A stretch of DNA of 64,000 nucleotides from Rhodoferax potami (GTDB taxonomy: Bacteria; Pseudomonadota; Gammaproteobacteria; Burkholderiales; Burkholderiaceae_C): contig NZ_JAVBIJ010000001.1 of the NCBI RefSeq assembly GCF_032193765.1, positions 248,001-312,000 of the forward strand, in the 5' to 3' direction. The notes under the pieces are model-generated. The model was given only the letters and a program-made list of their open reading frames with translations, did no database searches and was not told the origin of the DNA. Positions 41,248 through 52,942 of the stretch are shown piece by piece. The first letter of the stretch is position 1. Each line of letters starts with the position of its first letter. Position numbers and translations under genes: made by a program.

Positions 41248-41625
41248 CTATGGAAAGGCCCCAACACTTCGGCAGGCATCAAGGAAAGCCTTTTTGAGAA
41301 AGTTGCATTCCGCGTAGGGACGATTTTGAGCTTGGCGTGCCAATGCTGAGAGGAAGTCATTGGGGTTCCGGCCGCACTCTTTCCACTCATCAATCACTTG
41401 CATCACCCAGTATTTCCCATCGTTTTTTCCGCAGAATTTGGCCTTGTAACGCTCTTCTATACCGTAAACGTCTTTCCAAGTGTCGATCTCTTCACTCAGA
41501 GCTGCAGGGCCGAATTGCATCGTGATATCGGCAGGTACCATTTTGTCGATGTCCGCGTTCTGCAAAGTGACCTGTATCTGAATGCTTTGACCAGCTGGGG
41601 CATACGGATTGAAAGCCTTACGCCG
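41248..41625 (-). pseudogene. 3' fragment of the HNH endonuclease gene, cut off by IS21
   Basis: Encodes the C-terminal 125 residues (RRKAFNPYAPAG ... FLKKAFLDACRSVGAFP) of the protein whose 5' part lies at 43764-44451. The fragment starts at the IS21-family end. Joining 43764 directly to 41621, which removes the element and one GCCG copy, gives 1062 bases, exactly 354 codons with the stop, and the junction reads NPAGRRKAFNPY. As it stands it has no start or promoter of its own. Confidence 0.88.
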
Positions 41626-41768
41626 TGTCAAACGCAGTTTCGATTTGATACAGCTGTCGAACGCAAACGCGGCGTGGATTTGATACACCGTTGTGTGGGG
41701 CGATTGTCTGTTTTGTCTTTGCTTGTCTTTCAAGCAGTCAGTGGCTCGCCACTGACTGCTTGGCGCCC

Positions 41769-43678
<1,910 letters not shown>

Positions 43679-43763
43679 CCATGGTTCGGATGGCTTGGCA
43701 CGTTAGTCGAGGTGTATCAATTCCTCACCGCGTTTGCGTGTCATTTTCATACTGCGCGTGACA

Positions 43764-44451
43764 GCCGCCCGGCAGGATTGTGAGCAGGGTCCTTGCTGAG
43801 CTTATAGGTGCTGTTGCATTCATGGCAGGCCGGCGCGAGATTCCAAAAGTTGATGGAGTTAAACGGATAGAGCGCCTTGGGAAGGTAATGATCGTAGGCC
43901 TCACGTTTACTGTGATGTTCGCCCTTGATATCGCCGATGCCGCAAAACGGGCATTTCCCAGCCTTGTTGGTAGCCACAAAGGTTTGATAGTGATCCTCGA
44001 TGTCACCAATTTTCGCGCGCAGTGCTGCGAGGTCCAGCAGAGACTGCGAGTACAAGCCCTTGAAGAAAGTGCTGAGCTGGGCAGCAAGGTCTTTGTGATT
44101 AACGGCGATGTCGGCGTACCGGGCGAGGTGTGTTTCCGGATGATTGGCGCACACTTTTTCCAAATCATTATTTCCGTGATACCACTGCCCAAACTGATTG
44201 ATCTGCACGGCGGTTAGCGCCGAAAACAGGCCGTAGATTCGCTCCACATGGCCGTAAAAGAAATCAGCACCTTGCGCATCGGAATAATAGAAGGCCTCCA
44301 TTACTTCGCGCAACTCCACGTTGGCGTCAAACAGGTTCAGACCAAAAGGGCCACTTGTCGGGGCCTTACACCACACCTCATGAAAGATGAAGTCGATGAA
44401 CGTCTGCATCTTTTCCATCTGGTGCGGCACATAGGTGTACGGAAACAGCAT
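43764..44451 (-). pseudogene. 5' fragment of a PtuB-like HNH endonuclease gene in the type I R-M operon
   Basis: Encodes about 229 native residues before the IS21 end adds a short tail and a stop at 43747. The HNH region is complete up to the break: CPFCGIGDIKG, the DHYLPKALYPF core and NLAPACHECNSTYK. The pairing with the upstream AAA ATPase (stop and start overlap as TGATG) is that of Septu PtuA/PtuB and of the HNH/ATPase pairs found next to type I restriction systems. The missing C-terminal 125 residues sit at 41248-41625. The truncated protein keeps its metal- and zinc-binding residues, so residual activity is possible. Confidence 0.85.
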
Positions 44452-46232
44452 CAGCTCTGCGCCTCCCCATTGCTTGGCTGATCGCCGTCAAGGATGGCCT
44501 TGATCAGCAGCACCTTTTCTACCGAGTCGCCGAGTTGCTGGTGAATCTCCGTGATCAGAGCTTCCTTGTCTTGGCCGCCCTGCTCGAAGCGGGCCCGCAA
44601 CGCCTCCAGCAAGGCCTGCGCATGGCCGCCGATGGTTTCGCGCTTCCCGAAGGTGCTCATGGTGATCTTGTTGATCGACGCGCCCAGCGTGTTGTATTCC
44701 GGGTGGCTGATGCTGACCTTGCCGCTGGCCTTGTCTTTGGCAAACACCAGCACCTTGTCTGGTTTGCTGTCGGAGATCAGGAATGGCGTATGAGTGGTAA
44801 TTAGCATTTCCTGCCCGCATTCCCTATTGGCCGGCAGGCACTGGCGCAAACGGCTGATGAAGTTGGCGCGCCAATCGGGATTGAAGTGGGTTTCGGGCTC
44901 ATCGAGCAGGAACAGACTGTTGGTGTCCCTAAACAGCAGGCATAGCCCGAGGCTGTGCAGCAATTGATGCTCGCCATCCGACAGCTCTTTGAGCATCATC
45001 GGTCGCGCCACGCCCTGCTTCGTGAAGCGCATGAACTTGAAACGCATGATGCGCTGGTCGGATGCCAGCGTCGGCACCGTTTCGCCGACGTAATAGCTGG
45101 TGGATGTGTAGAGATCCGACTTCAACGAATCGCTGACCGAATACAAGTTAAGCGTAAGCAGGACTTGCAGTGCCTGGAACAGGGACAACGCGGAATCATC
45201 GAAATTGTCGCGGAAGGCATCTTTCGTCCGTTCATTGACCCAATAGTCCAGGATCAACGTATCGGTGGCCTCGTCATGAAAATGCAGGGTAGCGCAACGC
45301 TTGAGCTTTTCGATGATGGACGTGCGCTCGTCGCCTTCCAGCCCATGCAGCAACTTGAGGCGGTAGTCGCCAGTCTCAGGATCAAGACCTATGGCAGCGT
45401 TGTCTGCAAAGTAGCCATCCTGCGTATAACCGGGCTGGACATAATCACCCGCAGTAAAAGCCTCGGCTTGTTGCCGTGTCAGCGGGATACTCCGCCGCAA
45501 AATGATGCGAAATTCCTTGAGCGCCTCAATGCCGACATCCTCGCGGAAGGGCTGGAGCGTGGTCTCGTCCTGAAACAGCAGGTTGCACAGCAGGATGGCC
45601 TGGCTGAATCCACTATCGAGGTAGGCCAATCGCGCATCTGGGCGGCCAGGATAAGGTAGCTGTTTGGCCAGTGCTGTCCAGTATTCGTCGAACTGGACGA
45701 AACGCAGCTTAAAGAAGGGCAAGCTGAGGATCTCGTTCTCGCCCGACGAATAGCCCAGCACGTACTGAGGCAGCAGGATATCGGCGTGACCGCCATTGAA
45801 AACCTTGTAAAGGTCGGTGTCGAAGTCGCTCTGGTTCTCCCACTGGAAGCGCACCGATTCACTGGGGTTTTTCCACACGCCCACTTTCGCCCACGCTGGA
45901 CTGTCGGGGCCACGGTACTCAACGGGTATGCGGATCAGGTAATCCAGCTCAAACGCTACCGGCGAAAAATCTTGATCGGTGTTCTGCAAAACTTCTGGCA
46001 GAAAACTGCGGCGCACCCGCTGGATTTCCAGCTGAAAGAAGATCGCTGCAAGTGCTTCGAGCAGATTAGACTTGCCGCTGCCATTGGGGCCAGCGCAGAC
46101 GTATGGCGCAAAGCCGTCGGGCTGGGCCTGTTCATCCTGCAGGCTCCATTCCGTGCGGAAGTGATGCTCAAAACCACAGGGCAGGCTGCGAAAGCCTGCC
46201 GGGTCCGTGATCTTGAGGCGCAGCAGTTTCAT
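44451..46232 (-). CDS. Restriction system-associated AAA/ABC-type ATPase (PtuA-like)
   Basis: A 593-residue SMC/RecF-like ATPase. Walker A is CAGPNGSGKSNLLEAL near residue 48, the ABC-type signature is LKELSDGEHQLLHSL near 415, Walker B is FLLDEPETHFNPDW near 440, and TTHTPFLISDSKPD is the H-loop region. Such proteins accompany type I restriction operons and, as PtuA, the Septu defence system, where the ATPase controls an HNH nuclease. The gene begins 2 bases after the hsdS stop and overlaps the HNH gene, so all five genes form one operon. Confidence 0.88.
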   Translation of the reverse strand: MKLLRLKITDPAGFRSLPCGFEHHFRTEWSLQDEQAQPDGFAPYVCAGPNGSGKSNLLEALAAIFFQLEIQRVRRSFLPEVLQNTDQDFSPVAFELDYLIRIPVEYRGPDSPAWAKVGVWKNPSESVRFQWENQSDFDTDLYKVFNGGHADILLPQYVLGYSSGENEILSLPFFKLRFVQFDEYWTALAKQLPYPGRPDARLAYLDSGFSQAILLCNLLFQDETTLQPFREDVGIEALKEFRIILRRSIPLTRQQAEAFTAGDYVQPGYTQDGYFADNAAIGLDPETGDYRLKLLHGLEGDERTSIIEKLKRCATLHFHDEATDTLILDYWVNERTKDAFRDNFDDSALSLFQALQVLLTLNLYSVSDSLKSDLYTSTSYYVGETVPTLASDQRIMRFKFMRFTKQGVARPMMLKELSDGEHQLLHSLGLCLLFRDTNSLFLLDEPETHFNPDWRANFISRLRQCLPANRECGQEMLITTHTPFLISDSKPDKVLVFAKDKASGKVSISHPEYNTLGASINKITMSTFGKRETIGGHAQALLEALRARFEQGGQDKEALITEIHQQLGDSVEKVLLIKAILDGDQPSNGEAQS

Positions 46233-46234
46233 GC

Positions 46235-47767
46235 CTATGCCGCCTTGAGTTCGATACGGTTGCCCGCGTCGTCAAACGCTTGTTTTAGTGTGCCAGCTGC
46301 CAGTGCCTCGAACACCCACGCTTTAATGTGTTCGTAGTCATTCGAGCCCAATTCGAAGTCGCCGTCTTTGTGCAGTTTCACCAGTTGCGTTTGTGCCTCT
46401 TCCATGAAATCTTGTACCGAAAATGGCGTGCTGCCTAGTTGATTGCGATAAGCATCCAGCCACTGCGCCAGCAGATTCTTGCGCGCCTCAGTGCTCTCAA
46501 GCGCAGCCAGCATATTCGCGCTGTTAGGTAAGTGGATAGCCTGGCCTTGCTCGACGGGGGACTGCAACGGATCAGTTGCCACGACTTTTTCTTCCTCAGG
46601 TTGTATGCCCGGCAAGGGCACGCGCGACAAATTTAGCTCGCCCTTGAAAGCCTGCTTGCTCAACGCGCCGTAGAGGGCTTCGAGATCGGCGAGGCTTTGC
46701 TGGTAGCGGGATTTGACACCCTCAACCTTGGTGGCAATCTCCCCAAATAGGTCTTGAAGCTCGACAGGCGGATATGGGAGCTCAAGCGAATCCAGAACCC
46801 CAGTATTCATGTGCGTGAAGGCACCGTCTGCCCCTGTTTTCAAGCGCCCGACTCGCCCTTTGCAATACAGCATCAGTGAAACGAAGTGTAGGGGCCGTAG
46901 CTCATTGCCTAGGCGAAGGCGAATCAGATTGGTGCTGATGATTGCAGACTGTCCGTTCATGCGAGCGACACACATCTTTCCGACGGTACCGGCCCGCGAA
47001 ATAATGATGTCGCCATCCTTCACCGAGTACGCTGCAAGCTCGTCGTATTTGTCAGCGGTTATCCACATGCGAAACTGAAGCGACATTCGTCCATTTGAGT
47101 CGATGTTGTCCATATTCCAGACTGGTACGCCCGCGTCAACCAGTTCCTCCTTCTTCAATGCACTTCCAAATGGGCCGCACTTAGTGCCCTCTTTCGGATT
47201 GACATAGAACTCCGAAAGCTTTTTTACAGGGAAGCCATGAGGATTCAGAATCGGGTCGCCGAACATCTCCAGAAACACGCTCTTGAGCAGGTCGTCGAGT
47301 CTTTGCAGATGTTGTTTGCGCTGGGCGATCAGCCCGTCGATTTTTACGAGCAGATGGGCAATGCGTCGCTGGTCATCAATATCTTCCGGATACGGTATCT
47401 GAATATCTGAAAGATATGCCTTGGAAATGTGCTTTAGGCCAGCCCCTTTAAACCCATTTTCGAGGACCTGCATGTTGCCCTTGAAATACTGGAAGACATA
47501 CGCGGCATCGATTTGCAAATCCGGCTTGGGCTTGATTGTGATGCAGTCGGTAGAGGTCGAAAAACGACGAGTCGTGAAATGCAAACTAGCTTTCCCGCCC
47601 GTTCCAAACACCAAGCAGCCGGGGTCATGCTGATACTCATTCAGATACTTTGTTTGGTTCTCGCTAGACGTGTAGAAGGGATACATGCCCTTCGCAAAAC
47701 CTTCACCGGCTTGGACCTTTGACTTTGGGAGGTAGTCAAAAAGATCCTTGAGTTTGGCTTGCTTCAT
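46235..47767 (-). CDS. hsdS: Type I restriction enzyme specificity subunit HsdS
   Basis: A 510-residue S subunit. TRD1 (about residues 1-150) is followed by the coiled-coil spacer PYPEDIDDQRRIAHLLVKID and HLQRLDDLLKSVFLEMFGDP. TRD2 (about 170-335) is followed by the second spacer ELPYPPVELQDLFGEIATKV. An unusual 130-residue C-terminal extension (about 380-510; QFSVQDFMEEAQTQLVKLHK-like helices) lies beyond the normal end near 400. HsdS sets DNA target recognition for HsdM and HsdR. Its start overlaps the hsdM stop (ATGA). Confidence 0.9.
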   Translation of the reverse strand: MKQAKLKDLFDYLPKSKVQAGEGFAKGMYPFYTSSENQTKYLNEYQHDPGCLVFGTGGKASLHFTTRRFSTSTDCITIKPKPDLQIDAAYVFQYFKGNMQVLENGFKGAGLKHISKAYLSDIQIPYPEDIDDQRRIAHLLVKIDGLIAQRKQHLQRLDDLLKSVFLEMFGDPILNPHGFPVKKLSEFYVNPKEGTKCGPFGSALKKEELVDAGVPVWNMDNIDSNGRMSLQFRMWITADKYDELAAYSVKDGDIIISRAGTVGKMCVARMNGQSAIISTNLIRLRLGNELRPLHFVSLMLYCKGRVGRLKTGADGAFTHMNTGVLDSLELPYPPVELQDLFGEIATKVEGVKSRYQQSLADLEALYGALSKQAFKGELNLSRVPLPGIQPEEEKVVATDPLQSPVEQGQAIHLPNSANMLAALESTEARKNLLAQWLDAYRNQLGSTPFSVQDFMEEAQTQLVKLHKDGDFELGSNDYEHIKAWVFEALAAGTLKQAFDDAGNRIELKAA

Positions 47768-49473
47768 CCCACCATTCCTTTCAACTCCAGCAACTCCCGC
47801 ACGATGCCGCTCTGCACTTTGCCCAATTCCGCTTCATCCACATCGCCCACCTCGGCCTGAATCAACTGATCCAGAATCACACCCGGCGCGTCGTAGTGCA
47901 CTTCCTCGAAGACATCCTGCTTGTAGCGAGAAAGCGAGAGGTCGTAGCTGTTCTTCTCGTCGGCAATCTCGCTGCGCGGCACCATGAAGCATTTGGCGGT
48001 GCGGTCAATGTCGGTGGCAGCATCGCGGGCGCGATAGCAGGCGATGATGTCTTGCAGGTCGCCGTAGCCTTCCTGCTTGCTGCGCTTGTCGTCCAGCGAA
48101 TAACCATCTGCATCCATCTCGTAAAACCAGACATGCCCGGTGGCGGGTTTGCTCACCTTGTCTTTCGGCCCCCAGACCTTGGTGAACAGCAGAATGGCGG
48201 TGCTGACTCCGGCATAGGGTTTGAACACGCCGCTGGGCAGGGTGATCACTGCCTTCAGGTCGCAACGATCCACTAGTCTCTGGCGCAACTCCTTGAAGGC
48301 CTTGCCGGTGCCAAACAGTACGCCTTGCGGCACGATGACGCAAGCAGTGCCGCCAGTCTTGAGTAGGCGGTAGATGTTCTCGACAAACAGCAGTTCGGTC
48401 TTGGTGGTATCCAGTTGCAGGTTTTCGTTGATGTCGCCCTTGTCGATGCTGCCGGTAAAGGGCGGGTTGGCCATCACGATGTCGTACTCAGCTTCCTCGG
48501 TGTAGCTCTTGCTGAGGGTGTCCTTGTAGTCGATGTGCGGCTCGTCGATGCCGTGCATCATCAGATTCATCAGGCCCAGCCGCACCATGGTCTGGTCGAT
48601 GTCGTAACCCCAAAGCGACTTGGCCAGAGTGTCTTGGGCATTTTTGGTGAGCGCAGCGGCGACCGAGGTGCGCACGAAGCCATCTTCATCGGGTGTGAGG
48701 TCTTTGCTGCTTGCCTTGATAGCCAGTTGCGTGACGATGTACTGAGAAGCGCCAAGTAGGAAGCCGCCGGAGCCACAAGCTGGGTCGGCGATCTTGTGGC
48801 CCAGTTGTGGCTGCACCAGATCGGCCATCAGCTTGATTATGTGGCGCGGGGTGCGAAACTGGCCATTCTTGCCGGCGGTGGCGATTTCGGACAGCAAGAA
48901 TTCATAGACATCGCCCTGGATGTCCTGGAAGGCCTGGCCTTTCTCCTTCGATTCCTTCTCCATCACCTCGAAGATGTCGTCGATGGTCTTCACCGCTTCC
49001 ACCAGCAGGGCGGGCTTGGGGATGATGAAGACCGCGTTCTTCATGTGGTGGGTGAAGTTGGATTCGGCGCCGTTCAGGTCCTTGAGAAACGGGAACACCT
49101 TGCCCTGCACGTGCTGCAGCATCTCTTCGGCCTGCATTCGCTTGAATTCGCTCCAGCGCAGACTTTGTCTCGAAACGCCATACTTGCGCTCATCCTGCGA
49201 GCGAATGTTGATCAACTCGAAATCCGTCTCTCGCCCAGTGAGTTTCGTTTTGTATTCTGGTGGAACCCAGCTGCCCTCAAACTTCGAGGTGTATTTCTCT
49301 CCTGTCCACTCGGCATCGGCTTGGCGCTTTTGGTCCAGCTCATCTAGCCGTTTCATGAAGAGCAAGTAGGTGATCTGCTCGATGGCGGTAAGCGGGTTGC
49401 TGATGCCACCGCTCCAGAACTTGTTCCAGAGCTGGTCTATCTTGCTTTTGAGTTCGGGGTTGTTTTGTAGCAT
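47764..49473 (-). CDS. hsdM: Type I restriction enzyme N6-adenine methyltransferase HsdM
   Basis: A 569-residue M subunit. The N-terminal helical domain starts KSKIDQLWNKFWSGGISNPL; the AdoMet site is IADPACGSGGFLLGA; the catalytic N6-adenine motif is YDIVMANPPFTGS near residue 330. It methylates the HsdS-chosen site and protects host DNA. The start lies 15 bases after the hsdR stop; its stop overlaps hsdS. Confidence 0.94.
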   Translation of the reverse strand: MLQNNPELKSKIDQLWNKFWSGGISNPLTAIEQITYLLFMKRLDELDQKRQADAEWTGEKYTSKFEGSWVPPEYKTKLTGRETDFELINIRSQDERKYGVSRQSLRWSEFKRMQAEEMLQHVQGKVFPFLKDLNGAESNFTHHMKNAVFIIPKPALLVEAVKTIDDIFEVMEKESKEKGQAFQDIQGDVYEFLLSEIATAGKNGQFRTPRHIIKLMADLVQPQLGHKIADPACGSGGFLLGASQYIVTQLAIKASSKDLTPDEDGFVRTSVAAALTKNAQDTLAKSLWGYDIDQTMVRLGLMNLMMHGIDEPHIDYKDTLSKSYTEEAEYDIVMANPPFTGSIDKGDINENLQLDTTKTELLFVENIYRLLKTGGTACVIVPQGVLFGTGKAFKELRQRLVDRCDLKAVITLPSGVFKPYAGVSTAILLFTKVWGPKDKVSKPATGHVWFYEMDADGYSLDDKRSKQEGYGDLQDIIACYRARDAATDIDRTAKCFMVPRSEIADEKNSYDLSLSRYKQDVFEEVHYDAPGVILDQLIQAEVGDVDEAELGKVQSGIVRELLELKGMVG

Positions 49474-49488
49474 CGTGTACCTTGATAT

Positions 49489-52287
49489 TTAGGCAGCCAA
49501 ACGTTCGGTCAGTTGCAGGATTTCGTTGATTTCAAGAGGACTGAACACGCCACGGATGCCTTGCGGATGGATGACCGTGAAGGGGGCGTTGATCAGGTCT
49601 TTCTTCTCCACCTTATCGCGCTCGATGATGACGCCCTTCAGCAGGTTGAGGAATTCCAACTGCCGTGTGCTGAGCGTATTGTGGGCGCGGATGAACTGGT
49701 CGAAGGCGGCGCTGACCTCATCCGGAAAACTCTTGAGCACTTCAATGCCCAAGATGTGGCGGATCAACTGGATGAAGCGCGCCTTGCGGTTCTTGTAGAC
49801 CTGACGCAACAGGTCTTCGGTGATGTGCGGGTGTTCTTCGTGCAGCAGCTCAGCCAGTTGGTTCGCTTCATCGACATTGACCTCTTCACCATTCTTGATT
49901 TTCTGAAGCACTAGGTTATGCGCGGTGAGTTCGGCAATAACCGCCTCGACCATTTCGCGGTAACGGGTGATGCTGACCGCCTCGTGCTGCGGGCCAAACT
50001 CGACCCATTCCTTCTTGTGCAGCTCATCGGCCAGATCGAGGTGGGTTTGTTCCTGACCGGTGGATTGCTCGCGGAATTTCATCAGCAGGCCGAGTTTGGC
50101 GACCAGTTCGTCGAAGGCGTCTTCGTCGGCCTTTACCCAGTAGTGGCTTGTTTGCGCGGCGCGGATCAGGGCTTCTTCCTGCTTTACGAAGCTGACGGAG
50201 AGCGGCAGTTCGCTGATCTGTTCGACGATGCCCTCCTTGATGGTTTCGGCTTGTTCCTTATCATCATTCAGAACGGCCAGCGAGTATTCGAGAAGGTCAC
50301 GTTCAAAACGCATAGCCTTGAAGTCAGCCTCGGACACGGTACGGAACAGCGGCTTGATTTCAGCGCGCAGAAACTCCAACCGTTCGTGACTGAGGCTGAT
50401 CCAGAAGTTGTCGTCGTCCAGACGCGCTAGCGCAGCGGCGGCTTCCTTGATCACCACCGACTCTTTGGGCAATGCTGCCACCTGCAGGCGGAGCTTGGCG
50501 ATTTCCCGCGCAGCGATGTCGGCATGGCCACTGTCCTTGGCTTTCTCGATCTTGTCGAGGCGCAGGCCGACCAGCCGCACCGGCAGCGGCAGCTGGGCTT
50601 TCAGTTCCTTGCCTTTGGGGTTGAGCTTGAAGTATTCGAAGTTGTCCCAGCAGTCGAGAATCAGGAACACATCTTTTTCAAGGCACCAGGGCTTGGGCTT
50701 GCTAGTTTCCAGCAGGCGTGTACCGCGTCCGACCATCTGCCAAAACTTGGTATAGGAATAGACCGGCTTGGCGAAGACGAGGTTGACGATTTCGCGTACG
50801 TCGATGCCGGTATCGAGCATGTCCACGCTAATGGCGATGCGCGGCATGTCGTTGTTGGTGAATTGATCGAGCAGGCCGCCTTTACCGTAGACGCGTGGAT
50901 CGTCTGAAACCAGCACTTTGGCGAGTTCGCCGTGGTACTGCGGATAGAGCTTATCGAAGATTTCTTCCATGCGCCGAGCGTGCGCCTTTGTGGCACAGAA
51001 GAAGATGGTTTTGCCCGGCAGCACGCCATTGGCATCCTTGATGGCTTCTTCCATGAATTCGCGGACGATCAGGGTGTTGGTGCCCTTGTTGATCACCTGC
51101 TTTTCAAGCTGGGTACCCTCGAAGTTGATGTCTTCAATCTCCTTGCCCTGCAAGATCAGCCTCTTCTGGTCCTCCAAGGAGATGGTGCGCTTACTGATGC
51201 CTTCCATCTGAAACTTCGTCTGAATCTTCATGACCTGGAAGTTACAGAGGTAGGGTGGCACGTTGTTCACAGCTTCTTCATAGGTGTAGGCAAACGTGGG
51301 AATGCCGTCTTCGCAATGGAAAAGCTGAAAGGTGTTGTGATCAATGATGTCGGTTGGCGTGGCCGTCAGGCCCAGCGTGATAGCCTTGAAGTAGTCGAGG
51401 ACTTCGCCGAAAGTGTTGTAGATGGAGCGATGGCTTTCATCGACGACGATGAAATCGAAGAAGTGCGGCGACAGGCGCTGCGCCTCGTCCCGGATGATGT
51501 TGAGCATCGTGGGATAGGTGGCGACATATACGCGGCGATCCGTGGCAATCAGCTTTTCACCCACATTGGGCCAGCGCGGCTCGTTAGGCATGTGCTCCTT
51601 GAAGGCTGCCAGTGCTTGCTCGCGCAACGCAATCCGATCAACTAGAAAAAGCACCTTCTCTGCGTGACCAGCGCGCATCAGCGCATCAACCATGGCAATG
51701 CAGGTGCGGGTTTTGCCGGTGCCAGTGGCCATCACCAGCAGGAAATCACGCTGTTTTTTCTCGATCCCTTCGAGCACCGAACGAATCGCGCGGATCTGGT
51801 AATCACGCCCGGCAATCGAGGTGTTGATGAATTCCTGTGTCAACGGCTTGCGATTGCGGCGGATGTAGGCAAAGCGTTCCAGATCGTCGCGTGTAGGAAA
51901 GCCGACCACCTTGCGTGGTGGGGCGTTCTCCAAATCCCAGAAATACAGATCATGGCCGTTGGTGTAAAAGCAGAACGGCAGCTCACCACCCAGCTGCTTT
52001 TGGATGTTGTAGCAATACTGCTTTGCCTGCTCACGGCCAATGGCGGCATCGCGGCTGGTCTTCTTGGCCTCGATCACTGCCAGGGGTTTGCGGTCTTTAC
52101 CCAGTAAGACGTAGTCGCTGAATTGATGGCCCTCATAAGGCGTGCGGGGTTCTGCTACGCCTATAGGGAGTTCAACAAGGATGTCGAACTCCTCAACTAC
52201 CTGCATTGGGTCTTTTACGTCCCAGCCAGACTGCGCCAACTGCTGGTCAATAAGTATTGATCGGGTATCTGCCTCTGACTTTGTCAT
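49489..52287 (-). CDS. hsdR: Type I restriction enzyme endonuclease/translocase subunit HsdR
   Basis: A 932-residue R subunit. The nuclease domain has FSDYVLLGKDRKPLAVIEAKK (PD-(D/E)xK Asp...Glu-x-Lys) and REQAKQY. The SF2 motor has LVMATGTGKTRTCIA (Walker A), FIVVDESHRSIYN (DEAH-type box), GLTATP and QMVGRGTRL (motif VI). A C-terminal helical region follows. It translocates DNA and cuts at a distance from unmethylated sites. ATG 52287 is used since GGAGG lies 7-11 bases upstream and the earlier frame (52332) adds an unlike leader. It is the first gene of the hsdR-hsdM-hsdS-ATPase-HNH operon. Confidence 0.95.
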   Translation of the reverse strand: MTKSEADTRSILIDQQLAQSGWDVKDPMQVVEEFDILVELPIGVAEPRTPYEGHQFSDYVLLGKDRKPLAVIEAKKTSRDAAIGREQAKQYCYNIQKQLGGELPFCFYTNGHDLYFWDLENAPPRKVVGFPTRDDLERFAYIRRNRKPLTQEFINTSIAGRDYQIRAIRSVLEGIEKKQRDFLLVMATGTGKTRTCIAMVDALMRAGHAEKVLFLVDRIALREQALAAFKEHMPNEPRWPNVGEKLIATDRRVYVATYPTMLNIIRDEAQRLSPHFFDFIVVDESHRSIYNTFGEVLDYFKAITLGLTATPTDIIDHNTFQLFHCEDGIPTFAYTYEEAVNNVPPYLCNFQVMKIQTKFQMEGISKRTISLEDQKRLILQGKEIEDINFEGTQLEKQVINKGTNTLIVREFMEEAIKDANGVLPGKTIFFCATKAHARRMEEIFDKLYPQYHGELAKVLVSDDPRVYGKGGLLDQFTNNDMPRIAISVDMLDTGIDVREIVNLVFAKPVYSYTKFWQMVGRGTRLLETSKPKPWCLEKDVFLILDCWDNFEYFKLNPKGKELKAQLPLPVRLVGLRLDKIEKAKDSGHADIAAREIAKLRLQVAALPKESVVIKEAAAALARLDDDNFWISLSHERLEFLRAEIKPLFRTVSEADFKAMRFERDLLEYSLAVLNDDKEQAETIKEGIVEQISELPLSVSFVKQEEALIRAAQTSHYWVKADEDAFDELVAKLGLLMKFREQSTGQEQTHLDLADELHKKEWVEFGPQHEAVSITRYREMVEAVIAELTAHNLVLQKIKNGEEVNVDEANQLAELLHEEHPHITEDLLRQVYKNRKARFIQLIRHILGIEVLKSFPDEVSAAFDQFIRAHNTLSTRQLEFLNLLKGVIIERDKVEKKDLINAPFTVIHPQGIRGVFSPLEINEILQLTERLAA

Positions 52288-52429
52288 TTTTTTGCCTCCC
52301 GTGCACAACACAGCTCTACGTCGAACATACACTGCGGCACTGGGATTCTCTCACGCAGATTTGCACATTTAGGTTGACCAACGGGCTGGACTTGAGCGCG
52401 GAGGCTCTCATGCAGGAACTGCCCGCACG

Positions 52430-52939
52430 TTAGGCAAAGCTGTAGGCATCGCCAACTTCGTCTGGAACGAGCTGAAGACGGTTGTGTGCATCGATCTGCG
52501 TCAGTCGGAAACTCCTGCCCTTCGAGAAGCGCAATTCCAAATGCCAGGGGGCAAGCTGACTTCCTCGAACCAACTGCGGCGACTCCAACAGCACATCCCC
52601 TCGCATGGGAAGTTCCTGGTCGAAGTGATGTGACCAGTGTGCGCCTGCCGTAATGGGGAGCCAATCCTCCAGGTCGCAGGCTTCGCATACGCTTGCCCGG
52701 AAGCGTAGCGCCGCTTGCGCACCTCCGAAGCAACCGAAGACGCTGCCATGGGGATGCAGCAAGTAGCGGGTGGGGCAATAGCACAGTAAAGCATGGCGCT
52801 CGCACTCCAGGGCAACGGCACCGAAGTGCGCGTGCCCCGGCTGCTTCCGAATCTGCAGGTTATTCGATGCGGGGTCGCAGATACGCAGCGCCTTAACCGT
52901 CTGGCCTTGCAGCATGGGGAACAGGTAAGGCCCGCGCAT
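52430..52939 (-). CDS. Hypothetical protein upstream of the restriction operon
   Basis: A 169-residue protein rich in His and Cys (LLCYCPTRYLLHPHGSVFGC, DLEDWLPITAGAHWSHHFDQ), with no domain I recognise. The C-terminal part has beta-strand-like alternation (WHLELRFSKGRSFRLTQI). It begins 3 bases after the stop of the gene at 52943, so the two form a pair. The restriction operon starts 142 bases downstream on the same strand and could be cotranscribed. Confidence 0.5.
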   Translation of the reverse strand: MRGPYLFPMLQGQTVKALRICDPASNNLQIRKQPGHAHFGAVALECERHALLCYCPTRYLLHPHGSVFGCFGGAQAALRFRASVCEACDLEDWLPITAGAHWSHHFDQELPMRGDVLLESPQLVRGSQLAPWHLELRFSKGRSFRLTQIDAHNRLQLVPDEVGDAYSFA

Positions 52940-52942
52940 GAA

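Noticed and set aside
41037..41393. A 118-residue minus-strand ORF next to the HNH 3' fragment
   Set aside because: It overlaps the HNH fragment in another frame and has no start of its own; only its C-terminal end looks protein-like.
41248..41733. The 161-residue ORF beside IS21 as an independent gene
   Set aside because: Its first 36 residues are IS21 end sequence, and the remainder joins in frame with the HNH 5' fragment.
43747..44451. Retron Ec78-type system (PtuAB with reverse transcriptase)
   Set aside because: The ATPase-HNH pair is present but no reverse transcriptase or msr-msd structure lies near; the partner here is the type I R-M operon.
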